Shown here: one piece after another, positions 25,557 through 35,204 of the stretch
How the letters are laid out: each line of letters opens with the position of its first letter
Numbering within the stretch: position 1 is the first letter of the stretch
Source: Sulfitobacter sp. S190
GTDB taxonomy: Bacteria > Pseudomonadota > Alphaproteobacteria > Rhodobacterales > Rhodobacteraceae
Direction: 5' to 3'
Assembly (NCBI RefSeq): GCF_025141935.1
Contig: NZ_CP081120.1
Coordinates: forward strand, 3,065,001 to 3,129,000
DNA: 64,000 bases
Program-made: the position numbers and the translations under genes
Notes under the pieces: model-generated
The model's input: only the letters and a program-made list of their open reading frames with translations
What the model was told of the DNA's origin: nothing
Databases searched by the model: none

Positions 25557-27851
25557 TCAGGTGACGTAATTGTCCATGCGGACAGTCATACTGATTTTTC
25601 CCTGTACCGCTTCGGACCACACAATTGCGACCTGATCGCGGTTGCTGCCTTGCTGGGTCCGCACAAAAGGCATTGTAAATACGAGACCACCCCCGCCGTC
25701 GCGCACACCCCCGCGCACTGTCACAGCATCGACATTGACCGCCCGCGAGTCGAACGGCAGGCCATTGCCGACGCCCACCACCCAGGTTTGCTGGGCCGAG
25801 TTTTCCTGATGCTCCAACCGAAGCGGATTTTCGACAGGTGTGTTGACGCCGTGGAACGAATTGCCTTGCCAGTTGATATTTTGCATCCGGCTGTAATTGA
25901 GGTCCGCGAATGTCGTGTCCACCCGCTCGACCTGATTGATGTTCCCGTTGATGCTGCGGAAACGGTTGCCGCTGACATTCATGCCGTTGATGAAATGGCC
26001 GGGGCCGTATGGCTGAACCACGATATAGTTGAAAAACGGCGACACTTCACCCGACAGGAATACGTTGCTCGTGATGTCGAGTGAGCTGAACGAAAACCCC
26101 GATGTATAGGACGGATCGGAATCACGCTCGTTGTTCCATTCGATAAAACAGTTATCGCAATAGTTCTCCGAAATGATCGCCGAGGCATATTTTTCGGCCA
26201 AGACGATCCCGGCAGACCGGAAGCCATCCTCGACGGTGTCACCCTGAAAGAAATGGTTGCCCGCAATGATGTGATTTTGCCCGGACACCACGGCAAAATG
26301 TCGGAACCGCGTTGCACGGTTGTTGCGGATTTTTGCGTCATTCGCGTTGATGTTCAGGGCGATCGTGCTGCGGTTTGGAACGGTCAGCGCGTCTTCGCCC
26401 GAAAGGAATTGGCATCCCTCGATGAAAATCCCCTGACAGCCCCCCCCGATCGAGGTAACACCGCGGTCCTTCGGGGTGGTCACGAAACAATCGCGCAGGG
26501 TGAATACGGGGCCTGCCGGGGCCAGCATGATCCCGCTGGACCGGTTTGAGCATTGGAATTCGATATGCTGCAGACCGAACTTACTCAGCGCATCGAAGCC
26601 CGAGAAATCAAGCAGGTATTTGAACCGCTGAAACGTGAAATTCTGGGTGCCCGCTGCATCGTAGAGCGGTGCGTTCATGGTGATTTCGCCCGTGGCGACA
26701 TTTTTCGAGCGCACGTAAATCTCACGACCGACACCGGGTCCGCTGATGTGCGATCCGACTGCGATGTTCGCGATATTCTGAACGTTGCTGAGCGTGCGCG
26801 ACTGGTTCGGATTATACGTCGCCTGCCCCGTCACCGTGTCTGTGGCCCATGCAGGGCTGTCGATGGCCAAAAGCTGCCCGTTCTTGATGATCCGGCGCGT
26901 GGCGTAGCGAGTGCGATCCGGGACTGTCGCCTGCATGTCCACAGGGCCCGATAGGGAGACTTTGCGCCCACCCAGATCCAGCGATTCATGGTCAGAGTTG
27001 TTGATCAGCGCCTGGAACGCCTTGCGGAACGCCAATTCCTCGTTTCCGAACGCCTCGATATAATTGGGCAAATCGTAGTTGCGACGCAGCAGCAGGACCG
27101 CTTCCGTGGGCATGCTCACGGTGCCTTCAAATTTTGTCGGCGCGTCAAAGGTTACATTGCCATTCAGACGGAATGATCCCGCAGGGATCAGAACGGTACG
27201 ACCGTTTGCGGCCGAATTTGCCGCTTCAAAGGCGGCTGTGTCGTCGGTAGACCCGTCGCCCACCGCACCAAAGTCGCGGACATCCACTGTCGCCACGACA
27301 TCGGACAAGAATACCGAGGAGATATCCGAAATCTCGATATCGTCGATACGTGTCACGCCGCCATTCTGGCCGATAAGGTCGATACCGAAATGGCCGTATG
27401 CCGCTTCCGTACCCCAAACCATGTCGACGCCCTGTCGGTTACCGATGCCAACGATCGCACTGACCTCGACCACCTGGCCATAGGTTGTCAACGCGGCGGT
27501 CGCCGCTTCGTCTGTCACGTTCGAAATCCGGCTGCCGTTCGCGCGGGCGGCATATGCGGCGATCCGAACGGAGGGCAAGCTGCCACTGACCGCCTTGATA
27601 CGCACTTTGACCTGCAAATAGCATCCCGGCAGGATCGGCGTTTCACCCTTGAAGCGGAGCCGTTGCGTGCTTTGTGTTTTCAGCAACTCCAGCGCACCGC
27701 CAAAATCCTGATCCGCCGGGACGAAAGAGGCGTCAGCGGTGCTGGCGTATGTAGGAGACCCCGGCGTACCATCGCCGCGTGAGTATTGGTCCAGCCCGTC
27801 TGCAAATGGTGCAGGCATCAGTTCGATGCCATCGGTAATCGCCTTGTTCAT
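25557..27851 (-). CDS. Right-handed beta-helix protein, pectate-lyase superfamily / GH28-related
   Basis: A 764-residue protein with no signal peptide. Residues 1-180 form an N-terminal domain (MNKAITDGIELMPAPFADGL onward). The pectate-lyase-3 motif VDVRDFGAVGDGSTDDTAAF near residue 188 follows, then a long beta-helix with repeated N-rich turns, and a C-terminal beta domain. Proteins like this are often phage tail or head spikes, or polysaccharide-modifying enzymes. Lack of a signal peptide fits a particle-borne spike better than a secreted lyase. It is monocistronic with a weak AAAGGG site. Whether it is a gene-transfer-agent spike is a hypothesis only. Confidence 0.8.
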   Translation of the reverse strand: MNKAITDGIELMPAPFADGLDQYSRGDGTPGSPTYASTADASFVPADQDFGGALELLKTQSTQRLRFKGETPILPGCYLQVKVRIKAVSGSLPSVRIAAYAARANGSRISNVTDEAATAALTTYGQVVEVSAIVGIGNRQGVDMVWGTEAAYGHFGIDLIGQNGGVTRIDDIEISDISSVFLSDVVATVDVRDFGAVGDGSTDDTAAFEAANSAANGRTVLIPAGSFRLNGNVTFDAPTKFEGTVSMPTEAVLLLRRNYDLPNYIEAFGNEELAFRKAFQALINNSDHESLDLGGRKVSLSGPVDMQATVPDRTRYATRRIIKNGQLLAIDSPAWATDTVTGQATYNPNQSRTLSNVQNIANIAVGSHISGPGVGREIYVRSKNVATGEITMNAPLYDAAGTQNFTFQRFKYLLDFSGFDALSKFGLQHIEFQCSNRSSGIMLAPAGPVFTLRDCFVTTPKDRGVTSIGGGCQGIFIEGCQFLSGEDALTVPNRSTIALNINANDAKIRNNRATRFRHFAVVSGQNHIIAGNHFFQGDTVEDGFRSAGIVLAEKYASAIISENYCDNCFIEWNNERDSDPSYTSGFSFSSLDITSNVFLSGEVSPFFNYIVVQPYGPGHFINGMNVSGNRFRSINGNINQVERVDTTFADLNYSRMQNINWQGNSFHGVNTPVENPLRLEHQENSAQQTWVVGVGNGLPFDSRAVNVDAVTVRGGVRDGGGGLVFTMPFVRTQQGSNRDQVAIVWSEAVQGKISMTVRMDNYVT

Positions 27852-27958
27852 CTGTAACCCTTTCGCGCTTTCCCGGCGCAGATGCCGGACAAGGGAAGGG
27901 AAATATCAACAAGGTGTTAATCGTGCGCTAGACGACCGAACGGCGTTACCGCAACAGG

Positions 27959-28360
27959 TCAGACCGACGCCCCCGGTGCATCGAGGATTTGCACACCGCT
28001 GATGCGCCACCCGTTTTCCGTTTGCTGCATACGATACTCAAGCACATGTAGGCCACCGGACTGATCGGTAATCATGACCTTCTGAAAAAAGACGCCAACA
28101 TCCTCGCGCAGCTCGAGGTATTGGACTTGCGCAGGGCGCCAGACCATCGGGTAGCCTTGGGTGACCATGCGGCCAAAGTTCTGCGGCGTCTGAAACAGAC
28201 GCTGAAGCGTCGGGCTGGCGAATGTAAATGCTGTTTCGAAATCGTCCGTCTTGAACGCCTCGAACTGGCTGTTGATCGTTCCTTTGATTGCGCTCTGATC
28301 CGCGACTGCGGGCGTGAAAGACAGGGGCAGTATCGCCAATGCGCCAAGAATGGTTTTCAT
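27959..28360 (-). CDS. DUF4864 domain-containing exported protein
   Basis: A 133-residue protein with a signal peptide (MKTILGALAILPLSFTPAVA, residues 1-20) and a DUF4864 domain (SAIKGTINSQFEAFKTDDFETAFTFAS and the RFWRPA-like MVWRPAQVQYLEL block). Its NTF2-like fold is inferred and no activity is known. The ATG at 28360 follows GGGAGAG and gives the signal peptide; an in-frame start 14 codons upstream lies inside the hairpin. It is downstream of lysK. The 13-bp stem that ends the lysK region reaches right up to this gene's ribosome-binding site. Confidence 0.85.
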   Translation of the reverse strand: MKTILGALAILPLSFTPAVADQSAIKGTINSQFEAFKTDDFETAFTFASPTLQRLFQTPQNFGRMVTQGYPMVWRPAQVQYLELREDVGVFFQKVMITDQSGGLHVLEYRMQQTENGWRISGVQILDAPGASV

Positions 28361-28370
28361 GAAATCTCTC

Positions 28371-28412
28371 CCTGTGATCGATGGCCTAATGGTAAAGCAC
28401 ATCGATCACAGG
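28371..28412 (-). terminator. Perfect 13-bp hairpin between lysK and the DUF4864 gene
   Basis: CCTGTGATCGATG (28371-28383) and CATCGATCACAGG (28400-28412) are exact complements around a 16-base loop. Read on the minus strand the stem ends directly before GAGAG and the DUF4864 ATG, and no T run follows. It could end lysK transcription, protect its 3' end, or mask the next ribosome-binding site. Confidence 0.7.
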
Positions 28413-28420
28413 GCAAGAAT

Positions 28421-30001
28421 TCAGTCCTCAGCCAGCTTTCCGGCCAAGGCATCATCAATCAGATCGATTGTCTCCTGAACGCCGTAAAGTGCTATGAACC
28501 CACCGAAACGTGGCCCTTGGCTCGCGCCGAGCAGTACCTCGTAGAGCGCAGTGAACCATTGGCGCAAGGGGTCGAAACGATCACGACCACAGGCGAAAAC
28601 TTCCGATTGCAACGCCTCGGCATCAAGACCGCCCTCCCACGCGACCAAGCGCGCCCGCAGGTCTTCGAGCGCTTCGCGTTCCAGATCGGACGGCGCGCGG
28701 AACACTTTCGTCGGTTTCACGAAATCGTTGTAGTAGCGCACAGCGTATCCCGCGGCGGCGTCCATGCCGGGATGCGTCTCGGGCGTGGCTTCTGGGGCAT
28801 AGCGCTGGATGAAGCCCCACATCTGCGACTTGTCCTCCGCGCTCGACACAGACGCGAGGTTCAGAAGCATGGAAAACGGGACGACCATATCGGATTTAGG
28901 AACATCACCGCCATGGATATGCCAAACCGGATTGTTCAGTTGCGCCTTGATGTCCTGTGTCTCGAACGCGCGCAGCTGTTGATGATATTCATCCATCGCT
29001 TTCGGAATGACGTCGAAATACATCCGTTTTGCGGTCTTCGGCTTGAGATACATGAAGTAAGACAGCGATTCCGTGCTCGCGTAGGTCAGCCATTCATCGA
29101 TGGTCAGCCCGTTGCCCGACGACTTCGAGATTTTCTGACCATTCTCATCGAGAAAGAGCTCGTAAGTGAAATGCTCCGGCGCCTTTTCACCGAGAATACG
29201 GCAGATTTTGTCGTAGATCGGGGTATTGGTAGAGTGGTCCTTGCCGTACATCTCGAAGTCCACGCCCAGCGCGGCCCAGCGGGCACCGAAATCCGGCTTC
29301 CATTGCAGCTTTACATTCCCGCCCGTCAAGGGCAGCGTCATTTCGGTGCCGTCTTCGTCGTCGAACGTAACGGTCCCGTCTTTTGCATTCACTTCCTTCA
29401 TCGGGACGTACATCACGCGGCCCGTTTGGGGGTGGATGGGCAGGAAAATGGAATAGGTCTGCCGACGCTCCTCACGCAGCGACTTGAGCATGACCTCCAT
29501 GATTTCATCGTATTTTTCCGCTGCGCGTAGCAGGATTTCGTCAAACTTGCCGCTGCCGTAAAACTCTGTCGCCGAATAAAATTCGTACTCGAAGCCAAAC
29601 GTGTCGAGAAAACGACGCAGCATCGCGTTGTTGTGGTCGCCAAAACTGTCATGCGTGCCGAATGGATCGGGCACTGAGGTCAACGGCTTCTGAAGATGCT
29701 CTGCCAACGCCTCGGGGTCAGGCACATTTGCGGGCACCTTGCGCATGCCATCCAGATCGTCCGAAAAACAGATAAGGCGCGTCGGAATATCGCACAGCTG
29801 TTCGAACGCGCGGCGGATCATCGTGGTGCGTGCCACCTCGCCGAACGTTCCGATATGGGGCAGTCCCGACGGGCCGTATCCCGTCTCGAAAAGCACATGG
29901 CCCTTTTCCGGCGGCTTGTTCTGATAGCGTTTGAGCACCCGGCGGGCCTCTTCAAAAGGCCACGCTTTGCTCTGCAGTGCTGCTTCGCGCATCTCAGACA
30001 T
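28421..30001 (-). CDS. lysK: Lysine--tRNA ligase, class I (archaeal type)
   Basis: A 526-residue class I lysyl-tRNA synthetase that charges tRNA-Lys. The class I HIGH signature appears as [15 protein letters not shown] (residues 41-55) and KMSKS as KISKSSG near residue 290. The C-terminal anticodon-binding region is full length. This archaeal-type enzyme replaces the class II LysS in most alphaproteobacteria, and the symbol lysS is also used. The start ATG is at 30001. The gene lies in front of a DUF4864 gene and is divergent from a TerB-family gene. Confidence 0.96.
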   Translation of the reverse strand: MSEMREAALQSKAWPFEEARRVLKRYQNKPPEKGHVLFETGYGPSGLPHIGTFGEVARTTMIRRAFEQLCDIPTRLICFSDDLDGMRKVPANVPDPEALAEHLQKPLTSVPDPFGTHDSFGDHNNAMLRRFLDTFGFEYEFYSATEFYGSGKFDEILLRAAEKYDEIMEVMLKSLREERRQTYSIFLPIHPQTGRVMYVPMKEVNAKDGTVTFDDEDGTEMTLPLTGGNVKLQWKPDFGARWAALGVDFEMYGKDHSTNTPIYDKICRILGEKAPEHFTYELFLDENGQKISKSSGNGLTIDEWLTYASTESLSYFMYLKPKTAKRMYFDVIPKAMDEYHQQLRAFETQDIKAQLNNPVWHIHGGDVPKSDMVVPFSMLLNLASVSSAEDKSQMWGFIQRYAPEATPETHPGMDAAAGYAVRYYNDFVKPTKVFRAPSDLEREALEDLRARLVAWEGGLDAEALQSEVFACGRDRFDPLRQWFTALYEVLLGASQGPRFGGFIALYGVQETIDLIDDALAGKLAED

Positions 30002-30124
30002 ATCAATCTTCCCAGAAAATTATCGGTTCGCACCCGTCGTGCGAACTGGGCCATCATCTATTGCGTCACCCCTTGCGCGTCAATATTCTGCACTGCAACA
30101 GCAACCCGCTCGGAAAGTACCTCC

Positions 30125-30547
30125 ATGACCAGCAACCCTTCGCTCGCCCTCAGCGCCCAAGACTGCCTGGTCGCACTCATGGTGGCGGTCTCGGCCTCCG
30201 ACGAAGACATCGGCACCACCGAACTGATCAAGATTCAGGCCGCCGTCAACTTGCTGCCAATCTTTGCCGAGTATGACGTTGACCGGATCAAGGTGGTCAG
30301 CCAGATGGTTTTCGATCTGTTCGAGCAGGAGGACGGTCTGGACGCCCTGTTCGGCCTCGTAAGGGAAGCCCTGCCGGAGCGTTTGCACGAAACAGCTTAT
30401 GCGCTTGCTTGCGACGTCGCTGCGGCGGATGGAACGCTCGAAGAAACGGAGCTGCGCTTGCTCGAAGAGATGCGGTATGAGTTGACCATCGACCGGCTGC
30501 ACGCTGCTGCGATTGAACGTGGTGCGCGGGCACGTCACATGACCTGA
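30125..30547 (+). CDS. TerB family protein
   Basis: A 140-residue all-helical protein of the TerB/co-chaperone DjlA-like family. Marks are the acidic helix pair around LMVAVSASDEDIGTTELIKIQ and the second repeat VAAADGTLEETELRLLEEM, where conserved acidic residues can hold metal. Some TerB proteins take part in tellurite or membrane stress responses, but stand-alone ones are mostly uncharacterised. Start: ATG 30125 with GGAAAG upstream; a much longer in-frame frame to the left is antisense to lysK. It converges on dacB with a 12-bp gap. Confidence 0.85.
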   Translation: MTSNPSLALSAQDCLVALMVAVSASDEDIGTTELIKIQAAVNLLPIFAEYDVDRIKVVSQMVFDLFEQEDGLDALFGLVREALPERLHETAYALACDVAAADGTLEETELRLLEEMRYELTIDRLHAAAIERGARARHMT

Positions 30548-30559
30548 CCGCAGACCACG

Positions 30560-32065
30560 TCACTTGCCGTAGAGCACGCCCCAGCGTTCGATAAGCTGCT
30601 GCTGCATCCGTTTCGCGCGCCTGTTCCAACTGCGCCCACCTGCGGGGCCTTCGCGGTCCTCACGGGCAATGGTGGCACGGATATCCTCATCGGCGGCAAG
30701 GATCGCAAAAGCCATCTCCGTCCCGTCCGGCCCTGTCAGATACCCCGCCAAAGTGGAGACGAAATTCAACGTTCCCGTTTTGGCATCCACTTTTACAGGG
30801 TGATCCTTGATGGCGCGGCGTTGGTCGTCCAGCATCGCAATAGGCTTGAGAATGTCGCGGAAAGAGGCACTGCGCGCTTCCACCAGCGCGGCGACCATGT
30901 CACGGGCCGTAAGCCGGCTGTCATCCCCCAGACCGGAGTGATCGACCAGCGCCACAGATTGCATCGCCAACGTCTCTTTGGCCCAATCGTTCATCGCCGC
31001 CGCAGAAGCCTTGAGCGTATCGGGACGCGGCCCGCGCGCAGCCGTTGCCGCGAGACCCACCATTTCGGCCGTCAGGTTGTTGGAGAATTTCAACATGCCG
31101 CGCAAGATGGAATTCAGATCCGCGCTCGCGTGCCGTACGCAAATCTCGCCATCGGGCAATGCATCAATGAGTTGCGGAGAGCCGAGCCTGATGCCGTGGC
31201 TGCCTGCCATCACCGCCATCACTTCGCCGGCGTACAAACCCGGTTTGCGCACCGGCAACCATCGTGCGCCCCCCCTGCCCAACGCAGGGCGCGCAACGGT
31301 CCAGACATCCCGGTCCGCCTCGTTTGCATAGGTGTAGATCGGCGTCTGACGATCTCGAAGCTGCATCGTCGCCATCCCTACGGCAGGGCGATATTTTGCA
31401 GAGCGCCCTTCCATCGTGACCGCATATCCGTTGCTACTGCGCTTCCATTCAAAGTGGACCCGGTTGTAGTTCAAAGCGATGCCCGACACGCCGGGATTAT
31501 AGCCGACCTGATCGGGCTGCTTGGGATCGATCCGGTCAAGGCGCGGAAGCGCGGCGTCATACACTTTGAAACCACCGCGCACACCGATGATACCCTGTGA
31601 CTTCAACTCGGCGGCCATCGCTGCAAGCGTATCGGTATCCAACGTCGGGTCGCAGCCCCCGACAAGAACCAGATCGCCGAGAATTTCGCCATTCTCGATC
31701 CCGCCGGTCGCCATCAGCTGCGTTTCAAACCGGTGCAGGGGGCCAAGCGCATCCAGCGCGTAGAGCGCCGTCAGCGCCTTGGCGACACTGGCCGGGGGGC
31801 GGGCGGTCACAGGCTCTTGCATCTCGAGACCTGCGCCCGTTTTCGCATTGGCAACGGCAAAGGACACTTTGCCTTCAAGCCGGGCGGCCGCAATAATTTC
31901 CTCGGCCGGACGGGCGGCGCGTTTGAAAAAATCCTCTCCCCGCATGACGGGCCGTAAGGATGCTGTCGGCGGTGCCGCCGACACGGGAAGTCCCAAAGCG
32001 CTGGCGGCAGTCCCGCAGGCCAGAAACCAACGGCGACTGACGGAGAATTTGACAGGTGCAGACAT
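30560..32065 (-). CDS. dacB: D-alanyl-D-alanine carboxypeptidase/endopeptidase (PBP4, DacB type)
   Basis: A periplasmic serine peptidase of family S13, 501 residues, that trims peptidoglycan stem peptides. The catalytic SVAK (Ser93, Lys96), a later SNN box (SNNLTAEM) and KTG (KTGTLNF, about residue 435) are all present. The N-terminus has a twin-arginine-like signal (SRRWFLACGTAASALG), so it may be exported folded by Tat, which is unusual for a PBP4. Monocistronic and divergent from a DMT transporter. Confidence 0.94.
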   Translation of the reverse strand: MSAPVKFSVSRRWFLACGTAASALGLPVSAAPPTASLRPVMRGEDFFKRAARPAEEIIAAARLEGKVSFAVANAKTGAGLEMQEPVTARPPASVAKALTALYALDALGPLHRFETQLMATGGIENGEILGDLVLVGGCDPTLDTDTLAAMAAELKSQGIIGVRGGFKVYDAALPRLDRIDPKQPDQVGYNPGVSGIALNYNRVHFEWKRSSNGYAVTMEGRSAKYRPAVGMATMQLRDRQTPIYTYANEADRDVWTVARPALGRGGARWLPVRKPGLYAGEVMAVMAGSHGIRLGSPQLIDALPDGEICVRHASADLNSILRGMLKFSNNLTAEMVGLAATAARGPRPDTLKASAAAMNDWAKETLAMQSVALVDHSGLGDDSRLTARDMVAALVEARSASFRDILKPIAMLDDQRRAIKDHPVKVDAKTGTLNFVSTLAGYLTGPDGTEMAFAILAADEDIRATIAREDREGPAGGRSWNRRAKRMQQQLIERWGVLYGK

Positions 32066-32152
32066 ACCCCATGCCTAGCCCATTGCCCGCGCGGACCACA
32101 AGCCATGTCAAAAGACATTTCCCCTCACATTCTCGCGTGATAGCGCAGCTAC

Positions 32153-32977
32153 ATGCAACGCGCCGTGCTCATCATGTTCATTGCCATGTCGCTGATCCCC
32201 GCAGGGGACAGCGCCGGTAAGCTGCTGACCACGACTGGGATGGCAGAACCCGCCTTCATCGCATGGTCCCGCTTTGCGATCGGGGCACTGGCGGTCCTGC
32301 CCTTTATCAAGCGCAATACGTGGGGGTTGCTTGCCGATTGGCGTATCTGGATGCGCGCCGCGACCTTGGCGTGCGGCATCAGTCTGATCCAGATGTCGCT
32401 ACAGACAGAACCCATCGCAACCGTTTTCGCCGCCTTCTTCGTCGGTCCGCTGGTCAGCTACATACTCGCCGCCATCTTCTTGCGCGAAGCGGTTACCCCT
32501 TTGCGGTCTGCGCTGATCGTCCTGGGCTTTGTTGGCGTGCTCATCGTCGTACGACCGGGACTGGGCGCTTCGACGGGCCTGCTCTGGGCCGTTCTGGCCG
32601 GGTTTTGCTACGGGGCTTTTCTGGCGCAGTCCCGATGGTTGCGCGATACCGGATCGCCTTTGGCGCTCATCTTTTCACAGCTCTTCATCGCTGCCTTGCT
32701 CACCGCGCCTTTCGGCCTTCTCAACCTGCCGGCATTCGACGCCCGGGTTGTAATCCTGACCACGACATCGGCCCTCTGCTCAATGGCGGGCAATCTGTTG
32801 CTGCTTTACGCCAACCAGTTGGCCCCCGCGAGCAGGCTTGCGCCCTTGGTCTATTTCCAACTGGTCGCAGCCATAGGACTTGGATGGACCGTCTTTGGCG
32901 AACTCCCAGATGCCTGGACCTGGACGGGATTGGTCGTGATTATCGGCGCGGGGCTTGCGTCATCCCGTGCGCGCTGA
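32153..32977 (+). CDS. DMT superfamily (EamA) transporter
   Basis: A 274-residue inner-membrane protein with about ten hydrophobic helices in two EamA repeats ([20 protein letters not shown] and [10 protein letters not shown] regions are typical). Family members export metabolites or amino acids; the substrate cannot be told. Start ATG 32153, with no strong ribosome-binding site visible. Its last 18 bases overlap the 3' end of nadD tail to tail. Confidence 0.88.
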   Translation: MQRAVLIMFIAMSLIPAGDSAGKLLTTTGMAEPAFIAWSRFAIGALAVLPFIKRNTWGLLADWRIWMRAATLACGISLIQMSLQTEPIATVFAAFFVGPLVSYILAAIFLREAVTPLRSALIVLGFVGVLIVVRPGLGASTGLLWAVLAGFCYGAFLAQSRWLRDTGSPLALIFSQLFIAALLTAPFGLLNLPAFDARVVILTTTSALCSMAGNLLLLYANQLAPASRLAPLVYFQLVAAIGLGWTVFGELPDAWTWTGLVVIIGAGLASSRAR

Positions 32978-33571
32978 CCAAGCGCCCGAAGCGCGGATCG
33001 CGGTAGAAGACAGATCGACCATCGGAACATTTACGAAGCACCACGCCGGTGCCTCTGCCTGCGCCAAAAGCTGACTGTACCGCCCCGGTATCCGGTAGGG
33101 CGCATAGAGTGCGGCAGCCCGGCTCATCCGCGCAGAGATGCGGTCTCCGGGCCGGGCCAGAACGCCCACCGGGACCGACTGCATGATGCCGCGCCAGTCC
33201 TGCCACAGATGAAACTGCGCAAGATTGTCGGCGCCCATCAGCCATACAAATCTGACACCTTGATACTTGGCCTGCAAAGCCGCGAGGGTCTGCGCCGTGT
33301 ACCGTGTGCCCAGATGCGCTTCGGCATCGGTTACCTTGACCCGCGGATGGCGCATCACGTCACGCGCCCGTGCAAGCCGGTCTGCCATTGGGGCCGGGCC
33401 ACGGACTTTGAGCGGGTTGCCGGGACTGACAAGCCACCATACCTGATCGAGGCCAAACCGCTTGAGCGCCTCGCGCGTAATATGCGCATGACCTGCGTGC
33501 GCGGGATCGAAAGATCCGCCCAATAGGCCAATCACCTGCCCTGTCCGCGCATATGGAAACTGATGGCGCAA
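32960..33571 (-). CDS. nadD: Nicotinate-nucleotide adenylyltransferase
   Basis: NadD joins nicotinate mononucleotide to AMP in NAD synthesis. The nucleotidyltransferase motif [11 protein letters not shown] is at residues 18-28 and a second motif (STAIRASG, ISxTxIR type) is near the end. I propose TTG 33571 (203 residues, N-terminus [10 protein letters not shown]), because the region upstream is a Rho-independent terminator for the preceding symporter gene. A further in-frame TTG (33625) would translate through that hairpin, and a GTG at 33535 is also possible. The enzyme itself is secure; the start is less so. Confidence 0.92.
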   Translation of the reverse strand: MRHQFPYARTGQVIGLLGGSFDPAHAGHAHITREALKRFGLDQVWWLVSPGNPLKVRGPAPMADRLARARDVMRHPRVKVTDAEAHLGTRYTAQTLAALQAKYQGVRFVWLMGADNLAQFHLWQDWRGIMQSVPVGVLARPGDRISARMSRAAALYAPYRIPGRYSQLLAQAEAPAWCFVNVPMVDLSSTAIRASGAWSARTG

Positions 33572-33573
33572 AG

Positions 33574-33603
33574 AAAACGGCCCCCGAGTGAACTCAGGGG
33601 CCG
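33574..33603 (-). terminator. Terminator of the AGCS symporter gene
   Basis: On the minus strand, CGGCCCC (33603-33597) pairs with GGGGCCG (33584-33578), and an inner ACTC/GAGT pair lengthens the stem. TTTT then TCTTT follows. It lies just before the nadD start. Confidence 0.88.
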
Positions 33604-33639
33604 AAAGGACGGGATGGCCCGCCAATTGTCAATCGCCGA

Positions 33640-35190
33640 TCAGTCCGCGAATTTGCGGATCTCGCCTGTTTTCAGCCGGTCGAAATAGCTGTGCATCTCA
33701 CGCTTGACGATTGGCATGAGGAAATACAGCGCCGTGATGTTGACGACCGCCATGGCAAAGATCATCGCATCGGAGAAGTCGATGACAGCACCCAGCTGCG
33801 CCGCCGCGCCGACGATGATGAAGAAGCAGAAGATCAATTTAAAGATCAGCTCCGTCACCTTGCCTTCGCCAAACAGGTACGTCCATGCTTTCAGCCCGTA
33901 GTAGGACCAGCTGATCATGGTCGAGAACGCAAACAGGATCACCGCAAGTGCGAGAATGTACGGGAACCAGCTGAACCCGCTCGCGAATGCGGCAGAGGTC
34001 AGGGCCACGCCCGAAACGCCATCAACGGTCTGGATTGCGCTACCGGCTTCGTTCAGAACGAAATTGCCTGACGCCGGATCCATGACAAGAACGCCGGAGA
34101 TGGTGATGACAAGCGCCGTCATGGTGCAGATTACAACCGTATCGATGAAAGGCTCGAGCAAAGACACGACGCCTTCGGTGATCGGCTCTTTCGTGCGCAC
34201 CGCCGAGTGGGCAATCGCGGCAGAGCCCACGCCCGCTTCGTTGGAGAAAGCGGCCCGTTTGAAGCCCTGGATCAACGCACCGACAAAGCCGCCTGCCACG
34301 CCAAGACCCGTAAACGCGCCTTCAAAAATCTGGCCAAACGCCCAACTGATTTGATCCGCATTCACGATCAGGATGACCAAGGCCGCCAGAACGTAGAGGA
34401 TCCCCATGAAGGGCACGATCTTCTCCGTCACCTTGGCGATGGACTTGATCCCGCCGACGATGACCAGAAACACGACTGCCGCAAAAATTGCGCCGGTGAT
34501 CAGACCCGAGAAATCGCCTGTAATCTGTGTGATCTGTGCGTGTGCCTGGTTGGCCTGAAACATGTTCCCGCCGCCCAGGGCACCACCGATGGTAAAGATC
34601 GCAAAAACAACCGCCAGCACGCGCCCGCCGGGCAGACCGCGCTCCTTGAACCCTTTGGTCATGTAATACATCGGACCACCGGACACAGACCCGTCAGGGT
34701 ATTCGTTACGGTATTTCACCCCGAGCGTACATTCGGTGAACTTCGATGCCATCCCGAGCAGGCCGGCGAGGATCATCCAGAAAGTTGCGCCCGGCCCCCC
34801 GATCCCGACCGCCACGGCGACACCGGCAATATTGCCCAAGCCGACAGTACCGGAAAGCGCAGTTGCCAAAGCCTGAAAGTGGCTCACTTCGCCTGCATCA
34901 TCAGGGTCGGAATAGTCCCCTTTGACAAGGCTGATGGCGTGCGCGAAGGCACGTACCTGAATAAAGCTGAAATAGATGGTGAAAATCGACGCCGCGACGA
35001 CCAGCCACAGAACGATCCATGGAAAGTTGGTCCCCGGCAGGTTCATGAAGATCAGGTTGACGAACCACCCCGTCGAGCTTGCAAAGATGTCGTTGACGCG
35101 CTGATCAAAATTCGCAGCCTCTTGGGCCGCCGCCAACGTAGGAAGGACAGTGGCCGCAGCCGCCAGTCCGGGAAGCGTAAATCGTTTCAT
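33640..35190 (-). CDS. Sodium/alanine (AGCS family) symporter
   Basis: A 516-residue inner-membrane amino-acid:cation symporter of the AGCS family, importing alanine or glycine with sodium. An N-terminal signal-like segment (about 1-22, ending AAAQ) precedes about eleven helices. Family signatures are ALATALSGTVGLGNIAGVA, GGPGATFWMILAGLLGM and the FKRAAFSNEAGVGSAAIAHS stretch. Start ATG 35190 after GAGGACA, 14 bp after the Usp gene stop, so the two are probably one transcript. It ends at a clear terminator. Glycine uptake would fit the gcv operon elsewhere in the window, but this is inference. Confidence 0.94.
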   Translation of the reverse strand: MKRFTLPGLAAAATVLPTLAAAQEAANFDQRVNDIFASSTGWFVNLIFMNLPGTNFPWIVLWLVVAASIFTIYFSFIQVRAFAHAISLVKGDYSDPDDAGEVSHFQALATALSGTVGLGNIAGVAVAVGIGGPGATFWMILAGLLGMASKFTECTLGVKYRNEYPDGSVSGGPMYYMTKGFKERGLPGGRVLAVVFAIFTIGGALGGGNMFQANQAHAQITQITGDFSGLITGAIFAAVVFLVIVGGIKSIAKVTEKIVPFMGILYVLAALVILIVNADQISWAFGQIFEGAFTGLGVAGGFVGALIQGFKRAAFSNEAGVGSAAIAHSAVRTKEPITEGVVSLLEPFIDTVVICTMTALVITISGVLVMDPASGNFVLNEAGSAIQTVDGVSGVALTSAAFASGFSWFPYILALAVILFAFSTMISWSYYGLKAWTYLFGEGKVTELIFKLIFCFFIIVGAAAQLGAVIDFSDAMIFAMAVVNITALYFLMPIVKREMHSYFDRLKTGEIRKFAD

Positions 35191-35204
35191 ATCAATGTCC
35201 TCGT

